The notes beneath the pieces were generated by a model. It was not told the DNA's origin. It saw nothing but the letters and a program-made list of their open reading frames with translations, and ran no database searches. Below, piece by piece: positions 16,507 through 24,000 of a stretch of DNA of 24,227 nucleotides (position 1 is its first letter; each line of letters opens with the position of its first letter). Made by a program: the position numbers and the translations under genes. Origin of the DNA: UPXZ01 sp047974405 (GTDB lineage Bacteria; Bacteroidota; Bacteroidia; Bacteroidales; Paludibacteraceae); the NCBI GenBank assembly GCA_047974405.1, contig JBKECI010000008.1:1-24227 (forward strand), written 5' to 3'.

Positions 16507-17378
16507 ACAGAATTAAATACCTGACTATTCTACTTTTCGGAATATCTCGATTCGTGATGTTTGCTCAAACCGACAAACCCGCCTACACGCTCTATTCCGG
16601 TCAGGGAAAGGTAGTTAATTATCAGGCAATGATAAGTGATTTGAGTGTAGCCGATGTGATTTTTGTAGGCGAATATCACAACAATCCTATATCACATTGG
16701 TTGGAATTGGAAATTACACGCTCTCTTTTTGAAACGAAAAAAGGTAAAATCATATTGGGTGCCGAAATGTTTGAATCCGACTCGCAACTCGAACTGACCG
16801 AGTACGTTACCGGATTGAGCTCCACCACCCGTTTCGAAACCGACACCCGCTTATGGAGTAATTACAAAACAGACTACAAGCCATTAGTCGAATTTGCCAA
16901 GGCGAATAAACTCCCCTTCGTTGCTACCAACATTCCTCGTCGCTATGCCGATATGGTAAACAAACGTGGCGGAGAAAAAATCCTTGATTCACTCTCGACA
17001 GACGCCAAAAAGCGAATAGCTCCGCTGCCCATACCTTTCAAATCCGATTCGATAATGCTCAAAGAGATGTCGGGAGCGGGAATGATGATGAAAAATACCC
17101 TTGCTCTTGCCAAAGCGCAGGCGGTAAAGGACGCAACAATGGCGTGGTTTATCGCACAAAACAGCAAAAAAGGAAAAACATTTATCCATTACAACGGCAG
17201 TTTCCATTCCGATAACTACGGCGGAATTCTTTATTTTCTGAAAATATACAGTCCGAAACTCAACGTGAAAACAATTACTACCGTAGAACAACCGGACGTA
17301 AACCAACTCGAATCAAATAACGTGGGCAGAGCAGATTATGTAATATGCGCACCCGAAACAATGACAAAAACCTATTAA
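16503..17378 (+). CDS. ChaN-like (DUF399) haem/iron-associated exported protein
   Basis: I choose the ATG at 16503, which overlaps the previous stop and begins a signal peptide (MNRIKYLTILLFGISRFVMFAQ); an ATG at 16488 would add five polar residues. The 291-residue protein shows the ChaN/EreA-like motifs DVIFVGEYHNNPISHWLELE, IILGAEMFESD and the later HYNGSFHSDNYGGILYFL with its His residues. ChaN family members bind haem, and related proteins are called iron-regulated lipoproteins; no lipobox Cys is present here, so this one is probably soluble in the periplasm. In the operon it could carry haem or porphyrin between the outer-membrane receptor and HmuS, or bind released product. It is not part of the six-gene hmuYRSTUV set that I know from P. 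gingivalis. Confidence 0.75.
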   Translation: MNRIKYLTILLFGISRFVMFAQTDKPAYTLYSGQGKVVNYQAMISDLSVADVIFVGEYHNNPISHWLELEITRSLFETKKGKIILGAEMFESDSQLELTEYVTGLSSTTRFETDTRLWSNYKTDYKPLVEFAKANKLPFVATNIPRRYADMVNKRGGEKILDSLSTDAKKRIAPLPIPFKSDSIMLKEMSGAGMMMKNTLALAKAQAVKDATMAWFIAQNSKKGKTFIHYNGSFHSDNYGGILYFLKIYSPKLNVKTITTVEQPDVNQLESNNVGRADYVICAPETMTKTY

Positions 17379-17384
17379 AAAACA

Positions 17385-17984
17385 ATGGAAATAATTTCAA
17401 AATCACTCTTTTGGGTAGCCAACAGTTTGCTGATACCCGATATTATCGTACTTCTCATTCTTTTTGCCCGTTCGCTGTTGCTCACGGGGAGCTTTTACAA
17501 CCAGTTTATGATTAAACGAAAAAACGACAAACAGCTCATACACCCGATAGCAACACTTACCTCCGAAACAGTTGATACACTAAAGTTGGCGCTTCCCAAA
17601 ACGGACAACGCCCTGTTTGTACGTTACCTGCGTGATATTTTGTCAAAGCCGACAAGTGAAGCTTATGCGGACTTTATGCTCTCCAATTTCGAAAACGAAG
17701 CTGACAAAGATCTTTCGCTCTCCAAAATGCTCTCTAAAATGGGCCCCGTACTCGGACTTATCGGCACACTGATAGCGATGAGCCCCGCACTGGTCGGACT
17801 TTCCACAGGCGACATAGCCGGTATGGCTTACAATATGCAGGTAGTGTTTGCCACTACGGTAGTAGGGCTGGTAGTAAGCGCCATAGGGCTGGTAACGCTA
17901 CAGTTCAAGCAACGCTGGTATGCCCGCGATCTGAACAATCTGGAATATGTAACCCGTATCATTCAAACAAAAACGGAACAATGA
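17385..17984 (+). CDS. hmuU: MotA/TolQ/ExbB-family proton channel protein (HmuU-like)
   Basis: The 199-residue protein has an N-terminal membrane helix (about 10-35), a cytoplasmic stretch, and the conserved ExbB/TolQ pair of helices with MGPVLGLIGTLIAMSPAL (~120-140) and VVFATTVVGLVVSAIGLV (~155-172). The family forms proton channels that power TonB/TolA-like or other trans-envelope work. It starts 6 bases after the ChaN-like gene and overlaps the DUF2149 gene by 4 bases (ATGA). In haem loci this pair accompanies the CobN-like protein, so it may energise HmuS or substrate delivery to it and need not serve TonB. The symbol rests on gene context. Confidence 0.8.
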   Translation: MEIISKSLFWVANSLLIPDIIVLLILFARSLLLTGSFYNQFMIKRKNDKQLIHPIATLTSETVDTLKLALPKTDNALFVRYLRDILSKPTSEAYADFMLSNFENEADKDLSLSKMLSKMGPVLGLIGTLIAMSPALVGLSTGDIAGMAYNMQVVFATTVVGLVVSAIGLVTLQFKQRWYARDLNNLEYVTRIIQTKTEQ

Positions 17985-18316
17985 GACGCAACAAACGATA
18001 CAATAAATTCCGTCAGGAAGAAGATGCCGATCCGCTGAGCGTAGTGGTCAACTTGTTTGACGTGGCAATGGTATTTGCCGTAGCGCTGATGGTGTCGATG
18101 GTTATGCACCTGAATATGACCGAAGTATTTACCAAAGAAGACTTTACAATCGTAAAAAATCCAGGTAAGGAAAATATGGAAATCATTACCAAAGAAGGTA
18201 ACAAAATAAACAAATATACCCCGTCGGAGCAACAAAGCAACGAAGGGAGTAAAGGGCGGAAAGTGGGTATCGCCTACGAACTTGAAAACGGCGAGATCAT
18301 TTACGTACCGGAATAA
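17981..18316 (+). CDS. hmuV: DUF2149 membrane-anchored protein (HmuV-like)
   Basis: This 111-residue protein has a short basic N-terminus, then DADPLSVVVNLFDVAMVFAV leading into one membrane helix (to about residue 46), the DUF2149 signature, and a mostly polar C-terminal domain (KVGIAYELENGEIIYVPE). The layout, one helix plus a small periplasmic domain next to an ExbB-type gene, is that of an ExbD/TolR analogue, so it probably partners the channel protein encoded just upstream with a 4-base overlap. Symbol from context only. Confidence 0.75.
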   Translation: MRRNKRYNKFRQEEDADPLSVVVNLFDVAMVFAVALMVSMVMHLNMTEVFTKEDFTIVKNPGKENMEIITKEGNKINKYTPSEQQSNEGSKGRKVGIAYELENGEIIYVPE

Positions 18317-18340
18317 ACCAATTTTTTTACAACATAAAAA

Positions 18341-19219
18341 ATGAACCATTCAGAAAAAAACACTTCTTCGAAACGTAAAGGGCTAAAATCCCTTACCGGT
18401 GCGCTCGCATTCATTATCGTTTTACTTACGATGCCCTTAGGACACGCCGCTATGATATTGATGGAAAAAGCGCTCGGACACGAACACGTTTTTGTTGCCG
18501 CATTAATACTTGGATTCGTTGGCGTGGGTATGCTCTTTGCCGGAATGATAACCAAAAAGGACAACGCCGCCACCTTTTGGGGGCTTTTCGGCGGTCTGTT
18601 CGTGTGGACAGGGTGGATTGAATTCGCTTTCGTATATTTTGCTCACCGTTTTGGCGTGCAGCCACTCGTAGAAAACGGCGAAGTCATAACCAAGCCCGAA
18701 TACCTGATTATGCCTTCGTCCATCGGCTTTTGGGCTGTTTTTATGATTTACTATTTTGTGGGAACCAAGAGCGGATGCGTTTTTTTCAGTTGGTTTCAGC
18801 GAAAGTTGAAAATAAAAAATATCGTAGAGCTGAAAACCACGATCCGTAACGTAGCGCTTACCACCTTCAACGAGTTGATTCTGCTACTCTGGACGTGCTA
18901 CCTGATTTTACTTTTCAGTTACGACAGCCATTTTTTGGGAGACCACCATCCCATTACCTATGTTGTAGCGTTCGGATCACTGTTTTGGTCGGCATACCTC
19001 TTTTTTAAGCTACTGAAAATCCGCGAAATGGGGTACGCTATCCGTTATGCCATACCTACCGTGATTATTTTTTGGAATTTCGTGGAGATTATGGGACGCT
19101 GGAACGTGTTCAAAGAGATTTGGATTTATCCTACCCACTATTGGTTAGAGATAACACTAATGGCAGTAGTGTTGGTAGCATTAACGCTGATAGGCATAGC
19201 GAGTAACAGAAAAAGGTAA
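18341..19219 (+). CDS. Polytopic membrane protein at the end of the haem operon
   Basis: The 292-residue protein has about eight hydrophobic segments, starting near SLTGALAFIIVLLTMPLGHAA and ending with EITLMAVVLVALTLIGIA followed by SNRKR. Scattered His residues border the membrane segments (GHEHVF, YFAHRFG, LGDHHPIT, YPTHYW), which could bind haem or metal, but no known cytochrome or transporter motif is certain. It begins 24 bases after the DUF2149 gene, so it is probably the last operon member. I do not recognise the family; a haem or porphyrin permease, or a b-type cytochrome-like subunit, are guesses. Confidence 0.65.
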   Translation: MNHSEKNTSSKRKGLKSLTGALAFIIVLLTMPLGHAAMILMEKALGHEHVFVAALILGFVGVGMLFAGMITKKDNAATFWGLFGGLFVWTGWIEFAFVYFAHRFGVQPLVENGEVITKPEYLIMPSSIGFWAVFMIYYFVGTKSGCVFFSWFQRKLKIKNIVELKTTIRNVALTTFNELILLLWTCYLILLFSYDSHFLGDHHPITYVVAFGSLFWSAYLFFKLLKIREMGYAIRYAIPTVIIFWNFVEIMGRWNVFKEIWIYPTHYWLEITLMAVVLVALTLIGIASNRKR

Positions 19220-19405
19220 TGGGAGAATTTCAAATGATTTCTATTGTGAAATTATTGGATTTATTCTCTCTAACTTTCTGTATAGAATAGGTAATTACAA
19301 AAAGGTAAAATTTTCTTACAGTTACCGAGAATACAGAACAATTGACTTTTAAAAGACGTTTGAATAAATGAATGGTGATATATAAAACAACAAATCAGTA
19401 TTCGT

Positions 19406-21214
19406 ATGAAACCACAAATAAATTATGTAACTCTTGACGGACGCGGAAACGAAAACGATTTCCAGCAATGTGTTCTTACCGCGTTAGCCGATTTGAAAAC
19501 CGGCGATGGACTGCACGTTATCAAAGATTTTGAACCCTTCCCGCTCTACGCATTGATGCAAAAAAAGGGATTTGAAAAACAGATGGAAAAGGTAAGTGAA
19601 ACCGAATACCACGTCTGGTTTTTTCCCGTAAAACCGATAGAAGAAATGGAAATGGGAAAACACCTTACGCTGGACAACGAACGTATTCGTAAGATGCTCG
19701 ATATCAAAGCAAAAGTGTTTCAAGGAGAATTGACGCCCGATGCCGCACGCAAATTAGTCAATGAAACCTTCAGCTCCGTTACGCCCGAAGAGTTTGCCTT
19801 TGGCGAACAGCACATACTCAGTTACGGCATTACCAACGAAGTGATGGTGGACGGGATGGACGATATAATCGATGTATTTAGGGATGTATTAACCCGCGAT
19901 GAGCTAAACCTACCCGAAGGACACCCCTTACGTACCTATCAGCAAGAAGCCGATGCACTCGAAAGCCTGTTGCTCGCTATGGAGAACCAACTGAAAAAGA
20001 AATTTATCAAAAATGAGTGGTTTGTTTTGTACGAAAAACTGCTGCAAATCAATACCCATTTCAGCCGCAAGCAACACCAGCTCTTTTCGGCATTGGAGCG
20101 GGTAGGTTTCGACCGTCCGTCCAAAGTGATGTGGACTTTTGACAATAAGGTACGAGACACCGTCAAAGAAGCCTTTGTACTGCTGAACGAAGATAAAGAC
20201 GATGCATTTCTGGCGGCTCAGCCGAATGTGTTCTACTTAGTACGCGACATTCTCGACAAAGAACGTACCGTATTGTATCCTACATCGCTCAAACTACTGA
20301 CAGACAATGATTTCGCCTTGATACGCGCCAGCGACGACGAAATCGGCTATTGCCTTATTCCTACGCCACCCCCTTTTGGCAAGGTATCTCAAAATAAGAC
20401 CGAACCCGAGATAGCCGCCGACACAACTCTTCTTGCCGACTTGCAGGCAGTAATGCGGAAACACGGTCTTACTACACCGGTAAACGACGGTACGGAAGTA
20501 TTGGATGTAGCTACCGGAAAACTAACGTTGCAACAGATAAATTTGATATTCAGACATTTGCAAATAGATTTATCCTACGTGGACGAAAACGATATTGTGA
20601 AGTTCTACAGCGACACCAAGCACCGTGTTTTCCCACGGAGTGCGGGAGTTATCGGACGGGAAGTGCAAAACTGCCATCCGCGCGAAAGTGTAGCTACTGT
20701 AGAAGCCATTATCAAAGCTTTTCGTGAAGGAAAACAGGATGAAGCCGAATTTTGGATACAAATGGGAGATAAATTTGTTTATATCATCTACAACGCGGTA
20801 CGCGATGACGCAGGGAACTTCCGTGGCGTGCTTGAAATGATGCAGGATGCCACCCATATCCGCAGCCTTACCGGTTCACGTAAACTGCTCACGTGGGGCG
20901 AAGAAAGCAATGCAGAAACTATCAACCACCACCACGCGTCCGAAACAACGCCCGAAGAAGAAGTTCCCGAAGTGAATACAATAGACGACATAAACGAAAA
21001 TACCGTTATCGCACCATTATTGAAGAAATATCCTTTTCTCAAAGAATTTCTGATACAACTCAATTCTAAATACAAGCAACTCAACAACCCAATAGTATTC
21101 AATACGATGGGAAATATCGCTTCGCTCGAAATGATTGCCAAGCGGGGCGGATATCCAACCGAAGAATTTGTCGAGATGCTCCGTAGCGAAGTAAAACGGC
21201 AAAGTGGTAAATAA
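19406..21214 (+). CDS. DUF2249-DUF438-PAS-DUF1858 sensory/redox protein
   Basis: The 602-residue soluble protein joins four recognisable parts. DUF2249, a TusA-like fold, lies at ~5-76 (VTLDGRGNENDFQQCVLTAL, GLHVIKDFEPFPLYALM). DUF438 with a hemerythrin-like four-helix part spans ~84-320 (EGHPLRTYQQEADALESLL, THFSRKQHQLFSALE, KVMWTFDNKVRD, KERTVLYP). A PAS domain covers ~370-490 (FPRSAGVIGREVQNCHPRESV, EFWIQMGDKFVYIIYNAVRD, VLEMMQDATHIRSL). DUF1858 is C-terminal (~525-600). Such proteins are common in anaerobes and are suspected of sensing oxygen, NO or redox state, but no reaction is proven. It starts 186 bases after the haem operon on the same strand and may be a separate unit. A 5-bp hairpin (21218-21232) follows the stop, too weak to call a terminator. 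Confidence 0.8.
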   Translation: MKPQINYVTLDGRGNENDFQQCVLTALADLKTGDGLHVIKDFEPFPLYALMQKKGFEKQMEKVSETEYHVWFFPVKPIEEMEMGKHLTLDNERIRKMLDIKAKVFQGELTPDAARKLVNETFSSVTPEEFAFGEQHILSYGITNEVMVDGMDDIIDVFRDVLTRDELNLPEGHPLRTYQQEADALESLLLAMENQLKKKFIKNEWFVLYEKLLQINTHFSRKQHQLFSALERVGFDRPSKVMWTFDNKVRDTVKEAFVLLNEDKDDAFLAAQPNVFYLVRDILDKERTVLYPTSLKLLTDNDFALIRASDDEIGYCLIPTPPPFGKVSQNKTEPEIAADTTLLADLQAVMRKHGLTTPVNDGTEVLDVATGKLTLQQINLIFRHLQIDLSYVDENDIVKFYSDTKHRVFPRSAGVIGREVQNCHPRESVATVEAIIKAFREGKQDEAEFWIQMGDKFVYIIYNAVRDDAGNFRGVLEMMQDATHIRSLTGSRKLLTWGEESNAETINHHHASETTPEEEVPEVNTIDDINENTVIAPLLKKYPFLKEFLIQLNSKYKQLNNPIVFNTMGNIASLEMIAKRGGYPTEEFVEMLRSEVKRQSGK

Positions 21215-21405
21215 ATACACCCCATACGGGTGATAACGTTGGGCTGTACTAAAAAAATAGTTTATTCTAAACAGAAATAAGACACAAATAGCTATTTACT
21301 TCGATAGAGGGGAAAAATTCAAAATTAATACTCTTTCTATAAAACTTTTGAGTAAACTATTCATCAGTTAAACTGGCTTTATTATTGAGAAACATCCATT
21401 TAGTT

Positions 21406-21522
21406 CTACGTCAATCTTCGGGCCGTTTGATTTCTCCACTTGCGAATCCTATCAACCACTTTGTTTAAACATGTTACCGAATGACAAAGACAATGAGAGC
21501 AAAAATACCTGATAATTAACAT
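21406..21522 (-). other. Small Cys/His-containing ORF, doubtful
   Basis: An ATG at 21522 opens 38 codons to TAG 21408-21406. The product holds a C-S-H-C-L-C-H cluster near residues 8-14 and a basic helix-like part (VVDRIRKWRNQTARRL). It lies beside a decayed gene on the same strand, so it may be part of that debris. No family recognised. Confidence 0.15.
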
Positions 21523-21592
21523 CTTACATTCTTAATGTACGGTTATCGCATATCACTATAAACGGTATTCACATCTGCCCATTGTTTCTCGT

Positions 21593-21875
21593 TTATACCG
21601 TCTGGAAAAGTTCTGAAACCAATTCTTCATCACGTCCTTCTATCGCATCAATCACAACATCGCTGCTTTCTTCCGAAAGTATAGCAGCATAAATAATGCC
21701 CTTTTTGTATCGCTTTTTCGTTTATCGACAAATAATAATATGGTTTATGCGAATCGCGATGAGAAAACCCTACTCGTACTGCCCTGTGTATTATTCTATA
21801 GACCTATTTGAAACTAACACGCAGTAAATGAGTTGTTTTTAACTGACTCTTTGTTGTCTGAAAAATTTCTATCAT
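21593..21875 (-). pseudogene. Decayed small gene with a nonsense codon and a frameshift
   Basis: Reading the minus strand from ATG 21875 gives 23 codons (MIEIFQTTKSQ...), then an in-frame TAG at 21806-21804, then 33 or more codons of protein-like sequence (VYRIIHRAVRVGFSHRDSH, YYYLSINEKAIQK). At the run AAAAAGGG (complement of 21699-21706) one extra G shifts the frame. Removing it continues the protein as GIIYAAILSEESSDVVIDAI and ends at TAA 21595-21593, a 93-residue protein. The acidic C-terminal end and normal amino-acid composition argue that this was once a real gene. The family is not recognised. Confidence 0.5.
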
Positions 21876-22732
21876 TTTTTTTAAGCAAATTTGTCAAACA
21901 TTCATATTCCTCAGCCTAAGGTATTTCCACAGTCTTGAAAAAATCGATTTCAGTTTTATATCAAGAAAGTTCTGCCACAAATCCAAGTGCCACTATTCAC
22001 GGTGGTTGTATATCGGATATTTTACACCATCATCTTCCACATAATCCAATTTATAGCGTATTTTTACAAAAACCTCTTTGCTTTATTCATTTATTTTTAC
22101 AGACTCCACTTCCCAATGATTATTCAATAGATATTATACAGATTAATTTGTTATGATTTTTATTATCAGTAAAATATTACCATTTTTTTTATCCCTTTTT
22201 CAAAAAATAGATTATCTCAATCCCCTTGTCCCCTTCGCTAAGGGGGAATTTCTCAAGTCGCCTTTTGGTAAAAGAGGATTTAGGAGGATTGAAATTTGCA
22301 ACTTTCATTTTCAACTCCCCATAGGAAAAAGATATATCAATTTAAACTTTTGATAAACAGCTATATATTATTCTAATTTATATAATCTCTAATGAAAGGA
22401 GTATCTATTCCAAAACTTTATTTTCTGTCGTTTTTATGAGGTAAAATTAAGTCTTTCCACACAAATAACAATAGAACCAAAAATCGAATCATCATAACTT
22501 AGGAGAAAGAACGCCTGACATGTCATTTTGTGTCGGATTAAATCGTCAAATACTATTAGTGCGATTTGTAGGGGGGGAGGATAAGTAGTTACAACAACTC
22601 TTTTATACTACTTAACACAGTTGTTTTGTGAAATTCCAAAAAATATTACGTGAAAGTTTTTACTACACAGATAATTCGATTTTACAATCAAACAAGCACT
22701 TGAGAATGAGAAAATCAAAAGAATAAAGGCAG
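21876..22732. other. Gene-poor A+T-rich stretch with one repeat element
   Basis: No credible gene is seen in these 857 bases. An open frame at 21935-22156 (plus, TTG start, 73 codons) has low-complexity His/Leu/Pro content and no recognisable domain; one at 22153-22353 reads through the inverted repeat at 22218-22291. A G7 run lies near 22570. The stretch separates the DUF438 gene region from the recombinase. Confidence 0.5.
22218..22291. repeat. Imperfect inverted-repeat element of the dispersed CCCCTT/AAGGGGG type
   Basis: The 74-nt segment begins CAATCC and ends GGATTG. Its left half contains CCCCTTGTCCCCTTCGCTAA and GGGGGAA; the right half contains CGCCTTTTGGTAAAAGAGG and TTTAGGAGG. This nested palindromic pattern (CCCC..CCCC..GGGGG...GGATTG) is that of short non-coding repeats scattered in many genomes, including Bacteroidota and cyanobacteria. 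Only one copy is seen in this window, so the dispersed nature is inferred from the known pattern. Confidence 0.6.
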
Positions 22733-23803
22733 TTAAATCGAGTCAAGAGGACTTTTCACATTAGACTTAGAGACATCGGTAACGTGGGTGTAAATCTGCG
22801 TAGTTTTTATGGAGTTGTGTCCGAGCAACTCTTGGATAAAACGTATATCTGTCCCCATTTCCAATAGATGGGTCGCATAACTGTGCCGCAGTCCGTGAAT
22901 CCCAATTTGTTTCTTGATGCCGGCTTTCCGCATAGCTGTCTTAAAAACTGCCTGAGCGCTACGCAAAGAATACCCTCCACCAAACTGCCCTTCAAAAAGA
23001 TATTTTCGGGGGCGATATTGCCGATAATACTCCCGTAGTTCATCCAACGCGGAAACGGGCAACACAACTAGGCGGTCTTTTTTCCCTTTTCCCTGTTCGA
23101 TGCGTACCAACATACTATGACTGTCGATATCCGACACTTTCAGTGCTACAACTTCACTCACACGAAGCCCCATCCCGTAGCATAATTGAAGAATAAGCCG
23201 GTGTTTAGGATTTTCGGTTACTGCAATTATTTTTTGAATCTCTTTGCGACTCAACATTTTTGGCAATAAATTTTTTCTTTTGGGACGGGGAATATTGATA
23301 AACATTTTAGGACGGTGCAATACTTGCTCAAAATAAAACTTTATGGCATTGATACGCCCGTGAATTTCACTTGTCGAAAGTTTTAAGGTCTGGTGACAGT
23401 AAAGAAAATAGGCGCGTAAACGCTCTGGAGTCAATTGATCAACGTTGTACGATTTCAGGATGTATAACAATTGGGCAAATTCCAACGAATAAGTTCTCAA
23501 CGTATTCTCGCTGTATCCTTTGAGCTTAACCTGTTCCTGAAACCGTAGGAATGCTGGTAAATTTACAGTTTGAATTTTACTCAGCACTTCCTTACCAACA
23601 ATTACCGGCTCCAACCGGAACAGCTCTCGATGAAAGCGACTGTCGGTTACGTACCACGACTTTTGACTGGCAGACCAGTACGCTTTGGTTTGTGATCGCA
23701 AAAACACAATCATCTCCTGATCTCGCTCAAATCGCACCCAGATTACGCGTTTACCTTTGTGTTCTCCGGGCTGAAACTGAAATCGGCTATCCGTAAAATC
23801 CAT
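22733..23803 (-). CDS. Tyrosine recombinase (XerC/D- and IntI-like)
   Basis: The 356-residue protein has all catalytic residues of the tyrosine recombinases: R214 (GLRVSEVVAL), K239 (QGKGKKDR), H303 and R306 (HGLRHSYATHL), H329 (LLGHNSIKTT) and nucleophile Y338 (QIYTHV). A SAM-like DNA-binding domain lies at ~82-165. The first ~70 residues form an extra module (RVIWVRFERDQEMIVFLRS, AYWSASQKSWYV) found in stand-alone Bacteroidota integrases. The C-terminal end VKSPLD resembles integron integrases, but the insertion between K239 and H303 typical of IntI is missing. Its role is integration/excision of mobile DNA or inversion of a nearby segment. It lies at the edge of a gene-poor region and diverges from the truncated gene at 24001. 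Confidence 0.9.
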   Translation of the reverse strand: MDFTDSRFQFQPGEHKGKRVIWVRFERDQEMIVFLRSQTKAYWSASQKSWYVTDSRFHRELFRLEPVIVGKEVLSKIQTVNLPAFLRFQEQVKLKGYSENTLRTYSLEFAQLLYILKSYNVDQLTPERLRAYFLYCHQTLKLSTSEIHGRINAIKFYFEQVLHRPKMFINIPRPKRKNLLPKMLSRKEIQKIIAVTENPKHRLILQLCYGMGLRVSEVVALKVSDIDSHSMLVRIEQGKGKKDRLVVLPVSALDELREYYRQYRPRKYLFEGQFGGGYSLRSAQAVFKTAMRKAGIKKQIGIHGLRHSYATHLLEMGTDIRFIQELLGHNSIKTTQIYTHVTDVSKSNVKSPLDSI

Positions 23804-23843
23804 ATTCGTATTATTAATGTGTTAAAACAGTTTTTTACCTTTG

Positions 23844-23874
23844 CAAATATAGCCCTATAATCTCGAATACGCAA
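23844..23874 (-). promoter_or_regulatory. Candidate promoter of the tyrosine recombinase
   Basis: On the minus strand TATATTTG (complement of 23844-23851) fits the TAnnTTTG -7 element, and TTG (complement of 23872-23874) lies 20 bases upstream at the -33 position. The -7 element is 40 bases before the ATG at 23803. Confidence 0.5.
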
Positions 23875-23937
23875 TGTAAATTCGAAAATAAAATTTTATA
23901 ATACAGCAACTTAGGAAAATGATAAAAATTATTTACT

Positions 23938-23973
23938 TTTGTGATGGAATATCGAAAAAGTTGCGTATATTTG
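23938..23973 (+). promoter_or_regulatory. Candidate promoter of the truncated right-edge gene
   Basis: TATATTTG at 23966-23973 matches the TAnnTTTG -7 element, 27 bases before the ATG at 24001. A TTTG at 23938-23941 lies 24 bases upstream, longer than the usual 19-21, so the -33 part is uncertain. Confidence 0.4.
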
Positions 23974-24000
23974 CGAGTTACCTGCAAGCTGAAAAACAGA

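Noticed and set aside
19226..19253. AATTTCA/TGAAATT hairpin after the last operon gene as a terminator
   Set aside because: Only 7 A+T-rich base pairs with a 14-nt loop and no T tract; too weak to call.
21218..21232. CACCC/GGGTG hairpin after the DUF438 gene as a terminator
   Set aside because: Only 5 bp and no T tract.
21935..22156. Plus-strand 73-codon open frame
   Set aside because: It starts at TTG, has low-complexity content (His, Leu, Pro) and no recognisable domain or promoter; more likely chance in A+T-rich DNA.
22153..22353. Plus-strand 66-codon open frame
   Set aside because: Its middle is the inverted-repeat element, so the reading is a by-product of the repeat.
22490..22600. 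Possible CRISPR or tandem repeat around GACATGTC and the G7 run
   Set aside because: No regularly spaced repeats are present; only a short palindrome and a homopolymer run.
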